NCBI GenBank assembly: GCA_035937155.1
Contig: DASYVJ010000042.1
Location: 1-38,064 of the forward strand
Source of the DNA: Palsa-870 sp035937155
Lineage (GTDB): Bacteria > Chloroflexota > Dormibacteria > Dormibacterales > Dormibacteraceae
Direction: 5' to 3'
DNA: 38,064 bases
The position numbers and the translations under genes are program-made. Shown here piece by piece: positions 6,894 to 14,641 of this stretch; position 1 is the first letter of the stretch, and every line of letters begins with the position of its first letter. The notes under the pieces were generated by a model. It searched no databases. It saw nothing but the letters and a program-made list of their open reading frames with translations, and was not told the DNA's origin.

Positions 6894-7146
6894 GCTAGCG
6901 CAGCGGTCCCAAGCGCGGCCCGGAAGCTTCCGAACTTCCTCCGGATCGTCTTTTCAACCGTCGCATTCCGGCCGCCGTCCATGATGCCGACGTGGGCAAG
7001 ACACCTTGTTCCTCCACGAAGCGCCTGACTGCTGCGAGGGCCACATCCAGTTCGTAGCGCGTCCCGCCCGAACTCAGCCCGAGAGGGCGTCCGCGGAACG
7101 GTAGGGTGTTCGAGTTTTGTATGGCCGGGTCCACCAAATTGCCCAC
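6890..7146 (-). pseudogene. Frameshifted homing-endonuclease-associated-repeat protein
   Basis: This is a second copy of the gene at 2350-2598. From GTG 7146 the frame reads NLVD and then LAAVRRFVEEQGVLPTSASW and TAAGMR. The homologous continuation, TVEKTIRRKFGSF then RAALGTAALA, is in another frame and stops at 6890. Comparison with the intact copy (AAMRPSEKTIRRRFGSF) places a one-base deletion at about 6958-6963. Restoring one base gives an 85-residue protein alignable along its whole length with the sister. Either the gene is recently inactivated or the assembly has an error here. Confidence 0.65.
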
Positions 7147-7191
7147 ATCGCGACTCTCGCGCGATCAAACTGATCGTCCCGCCGCCCCAAG

Positions 7192-8304
7192 ATGAAGAAG
7201 CTCAGCCGTGCCTACCTCTTGATCGCAGCGTTGGCGACGGCCGGTTGTATCTACCTGCTCCTCGATCACAGCGAATATGACGCGGCTGCCGCCTTCAGAA
7301 ACGCGGTGGAATGCGCGGATGTGACCAGCGATCACTGCTACCAGTTGTATCCCGGCGTGGTCCAGGCGGTACGCGTGGCTCAGACCAGCAGCGGTGAACA
7401 AGATGCAGTCGACATCTCAAGCCGCGGATCGACCATTCATGTCTCACTCCTACCCTCAGCAGCCGACGCTTCTCTCCTCCAGGCCGGCGCACCCGTCACC
7501 GTCGAGTGGTTCGTCGGGTCGGTCGCCACGGTCTGGATCGGCCGCCAGGCTATTCCTTCGACCGCGAACCTGGCCGCGAGCCATGCCAACTTCGCCTACA
7601 TCGGCTGGATCCTCGTCTGGCTCGCCGCACTCTTCTGGGCCATCGTGCTGCTCAACCGCCGGATGCTGGCGCTCTTTGCCGCCGTGAGGATTCTGCCTGC
7701 CACCGCCGACATCCGAGCCCTGGCCGGCCGCGAGGTCATCCTGCCAGGCGGTACGACCGGCTGGGTCGTCAAACCCCGGGCGCATGAAGCTCTCCTCCTT
7801 CCTCTCTTGCTCGTCGCGCTGGTCTTGATCTCCTTGAGGCCTTTGATGAATCCGGACTCCAGGCCGTTTGCGCTGGTGGGTGACGTATTGCTGTTCGGAC
7901 AGGTAATCGTCAGCCTCGCCCTGAATCTCCGCAACGCGAGGGTCCTGGCCGACCACGCCTCGATCACCAGGGCCGACTGGCTTGGCCGGACGCGCAGCTG
8001 GCCGTTGGCAGAGATCGAGCAGGCGGCAATCGTCGGCTTGCGCTGGACGGACTGGGCCGTCCCGGCCCTGCTGTTTGTCAGTCGCAGCGGGCCGGTGCTG
8101 TTTGGCGTTACCAGCCTCTACTGGAACCTCGACGAGATCGGCGCCCTATGCGTGAGACTTGGTGTCCCGCTGTCGGTTGGCTACGTTCCGACGCAACGGA
8201 GGCGTATCAATCCTGTGAGGTTGGGGATGAACCTCTTCGCAGTTCTGATAACAGGAGCCTTCCTGGTGCTCTCGTTCCTGCCGCTGCCGCCGGCGAGCAG
8301 TTAA
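7192..8304 (+). CDS. Multi-pass membrane protein of unknown function
   Basis: I do not recognise the family of this 370-residue protein. It has an N-terminal membrane segment (about residues 7-24), an extracytoplasmic domain of about 110 residues with two cysteines (CADVTSDHCYQLYPG), and a membrane helix at about 136-156. A helical pair follows at about 199-243, then a PH-like or beta-rich cytoplasmic stretch (ITRADWLGRTRSWPLAEIEQ), and a final helix at about 345-365. The middle part resembles membrane proteins with bacterial PH-type domains, but this is only a shape impression. The ATG has no strong ribosome binding site. The next gene starts 114 bp downstream with its own strong ribosome binding site, so cotranscription is uncertain. 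Confidence 0.7.
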   Translation: MKKLSRAYLLIAALATAGCIYLLLDHSEYDAAAAFRNAVECADVTSDHCYQLYPGVVQAVRVAQTSSGEQDAVDISSRGSTIHVSLLPSAADASLLQAGAPVTVEWFVGSVATVWIGRQAIPSTANLAASHANFAYIGWILVWLAALFWAIVLLNRRMLALFAAVRILPATADIRALAGREVILPGGTTGWVVKPRAHEALLLPLLLVALVLISLRPLMNPDSRPFALVGDVLLFGQVIVSLALNLRNARVLADHASITRADWLGRTRSWPLAEIEQAAIVGLRWTDWAVPALLFVSRSGPVLFGVTSLYWNLDEIGALCVRLGVPLSVGYVPTQRRRINPVRLGMNLFAVLITGAFLVLSFLPLPPASS

Positions 8305-8418
8305 GCGCGCGCTGCAGGGCGAGCAACAAGCTCGTGAGCTTCAAAACAGCCATGTCGATTTCCGGTCCTGTCGATCGATGCCTTAGTAGAGACCACCAAA
8401 ACTAAGGAGGATTTTCCG

Positions 8419-8997
8419 ATGAGAAAAGTAGTTGCATCGATCTTCGTTACTGTGGACGGCGTTGTCGAAGACCCAGGCGGTGCCGAAGGCTTCGAGCTGG
8501 GAGGTTGGAGCTTCAAGTACGGAAGCCGCTCCGACGACGACCTGCAGCATGCGGTCGACCTTTTGCGCGCGAGCGACGCCCTCCTGCTCGGACGGAAGAC
8601 CTACGAGGGCTTCGCCCAAGCCTGGCCCTCCATGACGGGCGGGGGCTGGTACGCCGACCGGATGAACAGCCTCCCGAAGTATGTCGTTTCATCGACGCTG
8701 GACAAAGCTGAGTGGAACAATTCGACGATCATCAAGGGCGACGTCGCCAAAGAGGTCGCCAAGCTGAAGCAGCAGCCCGGTCAGGACATCCTGATCTTCG
8801 GCAGCAGCGAGCTTGCCAACGGTCTGCTCCAGCACGAGCTCATTGACGAGCTTCGGCTGCTGGTTCACCCAGTCGTGTTGGGTCGCGGCAAGCGATTGTT
8901 CGCCGAAGGTTCTCCCGTGGGCCTGACAGCGGCCGAAGCAAAGGTCTTCGGGTCAGGCATCGTCCTCGTCGTCTACCACCCCGCGGCCAAAGGGTGA
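8419..8997 (+). CDS. Dihydrofolate-reductase-fold protein (RibD C-terminal domain)
   Basis: This 192-residue protein of the YyaP/RibD_C family opens MRKVVASIFVTVDGVVEDP. It has the nucleotide-site stretch ALLLGRKTYEGFAQAWP, then YVVSSTL, and near the C-terminus IFGSSELANGLLQHELIDEL and HPVVLGRGKRLF. Such proteins have the DHFR fold and probably use NADPH, but true folate reduction is unproven. A strong AAGGAGG lies about 10 nt before the ATG. It leads a tight group with a hydrolase, a YCII protein and an ECF42 sigma factor; RibD_C and YCII genes are common partners of ECF42. Confidence 0.88.
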   Translation: MRKVVASIFVTVDGVVEDPGGAEGFELGGWSFKYGSRSDDDLQHAVDLLRASDALLLGRKTYEGFAQAWPSMTGGGWYADRMNSLPKYVVSSTLDKAEWNNSTIIKGDVAKEVAKLKQQPGQDILIFGSSELANGLLQHELIDELRLLVHPVVLGRGKRLFAEGSPVGLTAAEAKVFGSGIVLVVYHPAAKG

Positions 8998-9005
8998 TCG
9001 CGGCG

Positions 9006-9783
9006 ATGAAGACCGGCTACGTAGAGGTGAACGCGCTCCGGATGTATTACGAGATTCACGGTGACGGCCGCCCGGTCGTACTGCTCCATGGTGCCCTGTC
9101 AGCGATTGGTACCTCCTTCGGCAAGCTCATTCCCGAGCTTGCCAAGGACCATCAGGTCATCGCGCTGGAGATGCAGGGCCACGGGCGAACCGCCGACGTG
9201 GATCGCCCTTTTCAGCTCGATGGCATGGCCGACGACACGGTTGCCGCGCTGCGGAAGCTGGGCGTGGCGAAAGCAGATGTCTTCGGGTACAGCCTGGGAG
9301 CCGGCGTCGCGTTGAACATCGCGATCCGCCACCCCGAATTTGTCGCCAAGCTGGTTCTTGCCTCGGTGACCTACAACCTCGACGGGTTCCACCCAGGCCT
9401 CCTGGAAGGCATTTCGAACCTGAAGCCCGAGATGATGGTCGGCAGTCCATGGCAGCAGGAATACGCCCAAATCGCCCCGCACCCCGAAGCCTTCGCAGCT
9501 CTCGTCCAAAAGATCCAGGGCCTGAACGCTTCCATCGCCAGTTGGCCGGCGGACGCAATCCGCTCCATACAATCGGCCAAACCTGCTGGTGTTTGGCGAT
9601 TCCGACATCATCCGTCTCGATCATGCCGTGGAGATGTTTGGACTTCTCGGGGGTGGCATCAAAGGCGATACGCCCGATGGGTTGCCACAATCGAGCCTGG
9701 CGATTCTGCCAGGCACGTCTCATACGATGGTCGTGGACCGAGCCGAGCTGTTGTTGCCGATGCTCACCTCCTTCCTGAAATGA
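9006..9783 (+). pseudogene. Alpha/beta hydrolase with a frameshift
   Basis: From ATG 9006 the protein reads MKTGYVEVNALRMYYEIHG, has the oxyanion segment LLHGALSAIG and the nucleophile elbow GYSLGAG (Ser near 96). At about 9576-9582 the frame is lost: the continuation LLVFGDSDIIRLDHAVEMF and the catalytic His motif GTSHTMVV lie in the next frame and stop at 9783. Removing one A from the run in GCCAAACC restores the family pattern (SIQSANLLVFGD). The unshifted frame instead runs to 9830 with no homology. This is either a one-base insertion or a sequencing error; the intact enzyme would have about 258 residues. It starts 8 nt after the RibD_C gene. Confidence 0.8.
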
Positions 9784-9817
9784 CGCGTGAAGAGATCACG
9801 GATGAGGAGTCACTGCC

Positions 9818-10219
9818 ATGCGATTCATGATGCTGGTGAGGTCAACCAAGGAAAGCGAAGCGGGGGTCGTGCCCGGTAAAGACATCTTTGCGGCAATGGC
9901 CAAGTACAACGAAGACCTGGCGAAAGCCGGCGTCCTCCTCGCGGTTGAAGGGCTCCATCCCAGCTCAAAGGGCGCGCGGGTCAAATTCTCAGGAAGCAGA
10001 CAGACGGTTGTCGACGGACCATTCACCGAGACCAAAGAATTGATCGCCGGCTTCTGGCTGATTGAGGTCAAGTCCAGGGAGGAAGCGATCGAATGGGTCA
10101 AGCGCTGCCCCGCGCCCTTCGAGGGTGAGGCTGAAATCGAGATCCGCCAGGTGTTTGGAGTGGACGACTATGCAGAGCTCATTCCGACTGAGCCTTCCCC
10201 GCCAATCGGCAAAACCTAG
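9818..10219 (+). CDS. YCII-related (DGPF) domain protein
   Basis: The 133-residue protein has the YCII/DGPF fold: MRFMMLVRSTKESEAG, then ARVKFSGSRQTVVDGPFTET (the DGPF signature), GFWLIEVKSREEAIEWVKRC, and a C-terminal EIEIRQVFGVDDY. The family forms ferredoxin-like dimers; enzymatic roles are poorly defined. GAGGAG precedes the ATG with good spacing. Its stop is 20 bp before the ECF42 sigma gene. YCII genes are the standard companion of ECF42 factors, whose target promoters often lie before them, so these two probably form one regulon. Confidence 0.9.
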   Translation: MRFMMLVRSTKESEAGVVPGKDIFAAMAKYNEDLAKAGVLLAVEGLHPSSKGARVKFSGSRQTVVDGPFTETKELIAGFWLIEVKSREEAIEWVKRCPAPFEGEAEIEIRQVFGVDDYAELIPTEPSPPIGKT

Positions 10220-10239
10220 CGACCATCGAATCGGCGGCC

Positions 10240-11490
10240 GTGGAGGACTTCAACAGAGCGGTCGAAGCGATCTGGCGAATCGAGTCGCCGAAAGTGATCG
10301 CGGGCGTTGCGCACATGGTGCACGACGTCGGATTGGCCGAACAGCTCGCACAGGATGCATTTGTGGCCGCCCTTCAACAGTGGCCCGAGTCAGGCGTCCC
10401 AGAACGACCGGGCGCCTGGCTCATGGGAACGGCTAAGCACCACGCGATCGATCTGCTTCGCCGAAATCAGACCCTCCAGCGGAAGCACGATGAGTTGGGT
10501 CGTCAGCTCGAGGTTGAGGAATTGAGCATGCCCGATTTGGACGCTGCCATCGGGGACGACATTGGCGACGATCTCTTGCGTCTCATGTTCACCGCATGCC
10601 ATCCGGTGCTTTCGGCCGATGGCCGGGTAGCGCTGACGCTGCGGTTGCTGGGCGGTCTCACAACCGAGGAGATCGCGCGTGCCTTTCTCACGCCCGCAGC
10701 CACCATTCAGCAGCGCATTGTTCGAGCCAAGCGGACGCTGACTGAAGCCCGCGTTCCGTTCGAGGTGCCCGCGAGGTCCGAGCTCGCTGGGCGCCTGGCG
10801 TCGGTTCTCGAGGTGATCTACCTCGTCTTCAACGAAGGCTATTCAGCCACGGCAGGCGACGACTGGATGAGGCCGGCTCTCTGCGAGGACGCGCTTCGCC
10901 TCGGCCGAGTGCTGGCAGAGCTGATGCCTCGGGAGCCTGAGGTCCACGGCCTCGTCGCCCTGATGGAAATCCAGGCCTCCCGTCTCAGGAGCCGAGTCGG
11001 TCCATCCGGCGAGCCGGTGTTACTGCTAGACCAGGATCGGGCTCGGTGGGACCACCTGCTCATCCGGCGCGGCCTGGCGCCCCTTGAACGGGCCGAACAG
11101 TTGGGCACCACGTTGGGGCCATACGCGCTGCAGGCGGCGATCGCCTCTTGTCACGCTCGGGCGCGCACACCGGAGGAAACGGATTGGGCGCGCATAGCTG
11201 CGCTTTACGACGCGCTGGCGCAAGTCGTGGCATCGCCGGTTGTGGAGCTCAATCGTGCCGTTGCCGTGGCGATGGCCTTCGGACCCGCCGCCGGGCTAGA
11301 GCTTGTCGATCGCCTGGGTTCCGAACCGTCGCTTCAGGGCTACTACTTGCTGCCGAGTGTGCGGGGCGATCTGCTGGCCAAGCTGGGTCGCACGCAAGAG
11401 GCCCGCCTCGAATTCGAGCGGGCGGCCGGTCTCACGCTCAACGAGCGCCAGCAAAAGCTGCTGCTCGAACGCGCCGCAAGCCAGGAATAG
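10240..11490 (+). CDS. ECF42-type RNA polymerase sigma factor
   Basis: This 416-residue sigma factor has the long C-terminal extension of the ECF42 group. Region 2 is about residues 10-80 (VEAIWRIESPKVIAGVAHMV, LAQDAFVAALQQWPESG, RPGAWLMGTAKHHAIDLLRR). Region 4 is about 110-165 (LTLRLLGGLTTEEIARAFL, ATIQQRIVRAKRTL). The extension (about 180-416) has the SVLEVIYLVFNEGYSAT motif, ALCEDALRLGRVL, and repetitive helices like TPRs. In this group the extension is needed for activity and no anti-sigma factor is used. GTG 10240 is the first start giving the whole of region 2. It lies directly behind the YCII gene, as expected. Confidence 0.92.
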   Translation: MEDFNRAVEAIWRIESPKVIAGVAHMVHDVGLAEQLAQDAFVAALQQWPESGVPERPGAWLMGTAKHHAIDLLRRNQTLQRKHDELGRQLEVEELSMPDLDAAIGDDIGDDLLRLMFTACHPVLSADGRVALTLRLLGGLTTEEIARAFLTPAATIQQRIVRAKRTLTEARVPFEVPARSELAGRLASVLEVIYLVFNEGYSATAGDDWMRPALCEDALRLGRVLAELMPREPEVHGLVALMEIQASRLRSRVGPSGEPVLLLDQDRARWDHLLIRRGLAPLERAEQLGTTLGPYALQAAIASCHARARTPEETDWARIAALYDALAQVVASPVVELNRAVAVAMAFGPAAGLELVDRLGSEPSLQGYYLLPSVRGDLLAKLGRTQEARLEFERAAGLTLNERQQKLLLERAASQE

Positions 11491-11549
11491 TGTCGGCTAC
11501 CTGAACATCATTCCGTAGGCCCGCGGCGCTTAAGCCAGAGATTCGTTCT

Positions 11550-12632
11550 TTAGTTGTCGCCGAACGGCGGTGTCAGGCCCGTGTAGTCACCGTTCACCTT
11601 GGCGTCGTACGGCCCGTTCAGCAAGCCGTCTCCGAAGCCCGGGGTATTGAGAACCCCTTCGGTGAACACGATGTGCCCGCTGCGGTTGACCTCGATTACC
11701 CGGTGGTTGAACTGGTCGCTGATCAGTGTGTGACCGTTGCGCAAACGTACGGCCCGTGTCGGCAACGGCGCCGGATTGCTTCCGGTCTGCGTGTTGGTCA
11801 TGTACTGCCACACCACGTGGTCCGCGGCGTTGACCTCTACGATCCGGCTGTTGTTGGAGTCGGTGAGGAGCGTGTTTCCGTTCTCGAGGCGGCTCGCGAA
11901 GGCGACGCCGGAAACGGTGCCACCGGCCGTGAACGTGCGAAGGATGTGCTTGGCTCGATTCACCTCGATGGCTCGGTTGTTGTTCTCGTCCGAGATCAGG
12001 ATGTGACCGTTCTCGAGTAGCTCCGCGCTGTTGGGGTTGTTAAGCAAGTTATCGGCCGTGCCGGTCATTCCGGTCATGCCGTACTGCCAGACGATGTTCT
12101 TCTCGCGGTTCACTTCGATGATGCGCTCGTTGGCCTGATCGGTAATCAGGATGTGGCCGTTGGGAAGGTAGGTGTTCTGAACCGGGGTGTTGAGCTGGTT
12201 AGGCCCGGAGCCGCCGGGGCCAAACTCGCCGTACTGCCACACGATGTGGCCCTTTTGGTTGACGAGCATCACCCGGTTGTCAGGGCAGCCGCTGGCGCTC
12301 GGGCAGGAGGAAACCGTGTTCGCAGGTATGCCGGTCCCGGCCATGAGGGTCAAACTCCCCACCCGCTGCGCGTCGTTGACACCGATGATCGAGGTTGGCC
12401 CCAGGTCGGTTGGTCCGACGCCAAACTGCCACACGATGTTGTGATGCCGGTCGATCTCGATGACGCGGTTGTTGAACTGGTCGGCGATCAGGATGTTCCC
12501 CGCACGGTTGAAGCCACTCGAGTTCGCGGAGGCCGGCGAAGCAGTGGCGAGGACCCCAACCAGGACCAAAGCGGTCACAAGCAACCGGACCAACGCTGTT
12601 GACCAACGCCTTCGAGGGTCCGTGTAATTCAT
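11550..12632 (-). CDS. Secreted beta-propeller (NHL/PQQ-like repeat) protein
   Basis: This 360-residue exported protein has a signal peptide: a basic RRRW segment, a hydrophobic stretch (LLVTALVLVGVLA) and an ASPASA cleavage region. At least five repeats follow, each with the pattern NGHILI(S/T)DxxNxRxIEVNR then HIVWQYG, spaced about 40-50 residues apart. Each forms a propeller blade. The ATG at 12632 follows GGAGG with 7-nt spacing; an in-frame extension to 12677 is rejected. It lies 72 bp behind the aldolase gene on the same strand, so read-through from the sugar operon is possible, but its own ribosome binding site and secretion make a separate role likely. Binding or scaffold function outside the cell is inferred. 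Confidence 0.8.
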   Translation of the reverse strand: MNYTDPRRRWSTALVRLLVTALVLVGVLATASPASANSSGFNRAGNILIADQFNNRVIEIDRHHNIVWQFGVGPTDLGPTSIIGVNDAQRVGSLTLMAGTGIPANTVSSCPSASGCPDNRVMLVNQKGHIVWQYGEFGPGGSGPNQLNTPVQNTYLPNGHILITDQANERIIEVNREKNIVWQYGMTGMTGTADNLLNNPNSAELLENGHILISDENNNRAIEVNRAKHILRTFTAGGTVSGVAFASRLENGNTLLTDSNNSRIVEVNAADHVVWQYMTNTQTGSNPAPLPTRAVRLRNGHTLISDQFNHRVIEVNRSGHIVFTEGVLNTPGFGDGLLNGPYDAKVNGDYTGLTPPFGDN

Positions 12633-12704
12633 TGCCGCGCCTCCACATCGACGAGCTCGTTCGAGCCCGCCGCCCAACGTTTCGTTAATGGGTACGGGCG
12701 CGGG

Positions 12705-13346
12705 TTACACGAAAGCGCTTATCGCCGCCACAAGGTTTCGGCGCTGGGTCTGATCCGCCTTCAGAAAGGCAGACCCGATGCCGACAGCCACAGCTCCCGC
12801 TTCTAGGAACTGGCGCGCGCTCTCCGCGTTGATTCCTCCGGTGGGAATCGTCTCTACCTCCCGCATCGGGCCACGCAACTCGCGCACGAACGACGGTCCA
12901 AGCGACGACGCGGGGAACAGCTTGACGAACGTGGCCCCGCTTTGCCAGGCAGTCTCGACCTCGGTGGGGGTTGCGGCGCCAGGGATGAACGGCAGCTGGG
13001 CGGCGATGGCCGCCTCCAACACTCCACGATTGAACGTTGGCGAGACACCGAATACCGCCCCGGCGGCGGTGGCGGCGCGCAGCTGGTCCTCGGTGCGGAT
13101 CGTGCCGGCGCCCACCAGAAATGGCCCATCGCGTCGGCCGGCAAGCCGCGCGGCGCTCGCCTTCAGGCCGTCCGCAGCTTCCGGGTCATCGAACGTCACC
13201 TCGAAGATGCGCGCGCCGGCGTCCGCCAGCTCTTCGATGAGCGCGCCCAGGCGCTCCAGCGATCCGACGCGTCGCAGGATGACGATGAGCCGGTGGCGTC
13301 GAATCGCTTCCGCTGCCACGCCCTGGCGCAGGCCGACGGCGGTCAC
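12705..13346 (-). CDS. eda: KDPG/KHG-type aldolase
   Basis: This 213-residue class I aldolase belongs to the 2-dehydro-3-deoxy-6-phosphogluconate / 4-hydroxy-2-oxoglutarate family. The Schiff-base lysine is in GATFVKLFPASSLGP (near residue 140). Other family motifs are IVILRRVGSLERL, FEVTFDDPEA (the general base Glu), VGAGTIRTEDQL, IPGAATPTE, and IPTGGINAESARQFLEAGA for phosphate binding. It begins at GTG 13346, overlapping the FAD enzyme stop by GTGA. As the last enzyme of the minus arm it would cleave a 2-keto-3-deoxy (phospho) sugar acid to pyruvate and an aldehyde. The exact substrate is unknown, so the symbol denotes family only. Confidence 0.88.
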   Translation of the reverse strand: MTAVGLRQGVAAEAIRRHRLIVILRRVGSLERLGALIEELADAGARIFEVTFDDPEAADGLKASAARLAGRRDGPFLVGAGTIRTEDQLRAATAAGAVFGVSPTFNRGVLEAAIAAQLPFIPGAATPTEVETAWQSGATFVKLFPASSLGPSFVRELRGPMREVETIPTGGINAESARQFLEAGAVAVGIGSAFLKADQTQRRNLVAAISAFV

Positions 13347-14641
13347 GTTTGAGATCCCACCGCCTCGAGAGGGTCAAGCAGCGCGCCATCCTCGGCCAGG
13401 CACTGGCGAAGGACGTCAACGGCGACGGACCGCGGGGTCTTGCCCGTCGCCACAGCGAGCGCGGCCGACGTGCCGGCGGCCTGACCCATCGCCATGCACG
13501 TGGCCATCGATCGAGCCGATGCGTGGGCGTCATGAGTCGCCGAGAAGCAGCGTCCCGCAACCAGCAATCCCTCGAATGCGCCCGGCAGGAGGCAGCGGTA
13601 GGGAATTCCGTACACACCACTGTGCGGGACGTACGTCCATTTGGTGTCCGTGCCGGCGATGTGGTCTTCGATCGGAGCTCCGCACAGTGCGATCTCATCC
13701 GCGAAGCGGCGGGCATCCAGGACGTCTTCACGCGTGAGGCGGTAGTCGCCCACGACGCGCCGACTCTCGCGTACGCCGATCCCTGGGCTCGTGGCGACGA
13801 GAACGGAACGTTCGAATCCAGGCACCAGGTCGCGAAGAAAGCGAAGGTACTCCTGCACCTGGCGCCGGCCTTCCAGCTCGGCCTTTGTCAGCTGGCGCGG
13901 GTCCGTCGCGTCTACGTTCTGGACGCGGGTCATGTGAACTGTCACGACCCCCAGATGGGGTGTTCGATGCCACGACCCCTCGAGCCGCGGAAGGCGGTAT
14001 GCCCCGCTCTTCGCGGCTTCGCGCATCAGCGCCCAAAGCTCGGGCTTCGGGAGGCTCGCGGCTCGATCCACGTCAACGTTGGCGACTCGGAAGATCGTCG
14101 AGAGCGACTGTAGGTTCGGCGTGGAGTTGGCGTCTTCGTAAGCCACGCCGGCCATCGCGCACAGGTCGGCATCACCGGACGCATCCACGATGGCGCCTCC
14201 CTCCACGAATGACTCGCCGCCTTTGTTCCACAGCCGGATCGCACTCATGCGACCGTCGCGCATCTGGACGCCGGTAGCCCACGTGTGCAGGAGGATCTCG
14301 ACCCCGGCTTCCTCGGCCAGCCGCTCCCAGATGACCTTGAGAACCTCCGGGTCGTACGTCACGCCGGTGCCCGCCCCATAGGTGTTGGGGCGCTCGAATG
14401 CGACGCCGGCGGTTTTCAGGTGCTCCACGACCTCCCAGCCCAGGCCGCCGACCACGCGCCGAACCGTCTCGCCCGGCGTGTAGAAGGCATAGAACGTATC
14501 CAGGACAGCAGTCGACGTGCCGCCGAGAAACGGGAGACGATCCACCAGCAGCGTCCGTGCCCCGCGGCGGGCTGCGCTGATCGCGGCTGAGCTGCCGGCC
14601 GACCCGCCTCCGACCACCACGACGTCGAAGCGCTGATTCAT
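13343..14641 (-). CDS. FAD-dependent oxidoreductase
   Basis: The 432-residue flavoprotein belongs to the FAD_oxidored group. The N-terminal dinucleotide fold reads DVVVVGGGSAGSSAAISAAR, then VDRLPFLGGTST. A middle VDASGDADLCAMAGV motif and the C-terminal GLLVAGRCFSATHDAHASAR and GQAAGTSAALAV motifs are typical of this family, which includes proteins from sugar and polyol catabolic clusters. No signal peptide is seen. The start overlaps the stop of the amidohydrolase gene (ATGA) and its own stop overlaps the aldolase start (GTGA), so it is translated as part of one tight operon. The substrate is not predictable; oxidation of a sugar or sugar acid is inferred from context. Confidence 0.87.
   Translation of the reverse strand: MNQRFDVVVVGGGSAGSSAAISAARRGARTLLVDRLPFLGGTSTAVLDTFYAFYTPGETVRRVVGGLGWEVVEHLKTAGVAFERPNTYGAGTGVTYDPEVLKVIWERLAEEAGVEILLHTWATGVQMRDGRMSAIRLWNKGGESFVEGGAIVDASGDADLCAMAGVAYEDANSTPNLQSLSTIFRVANVDVDRAASLPKPELWALMREAAKSGAYRLPRLEGSWHRTPHLGVVTVHMTRVQNVDATDPRQLTKAELEGRRQVQEYLRFLRDLVPGFERSVLVATSPGIGVRESRRVVGDYRLTREDVLDARRFADEIALCGAPIEDHIAGTDTKWTYVPHSGVYGIPYRCLLPGAFEGLLVAGRCFSATHDAHASARSMATCMAMGQAAGTSAALAVATGKTPRSVAVDVLRQCLAEDGALLDPLEAVGSQT

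Noticed and set aside
7456..7956. Minus-strand ORF rich in Asp, Glu and Gln over the membrane protein
   Set aside because: Typical antisense of a hydrophobic membrane-protein gene; hydrophilic composition is explained by that.
12778..13737. Long plus-strand ORF of 319 codons over the aldolase and FAD genes
   Set aside because: It is antisense to two well-supported enzymes and its translation is rich in Arg, Ser and Pro, as in shadows of high-GC genes.
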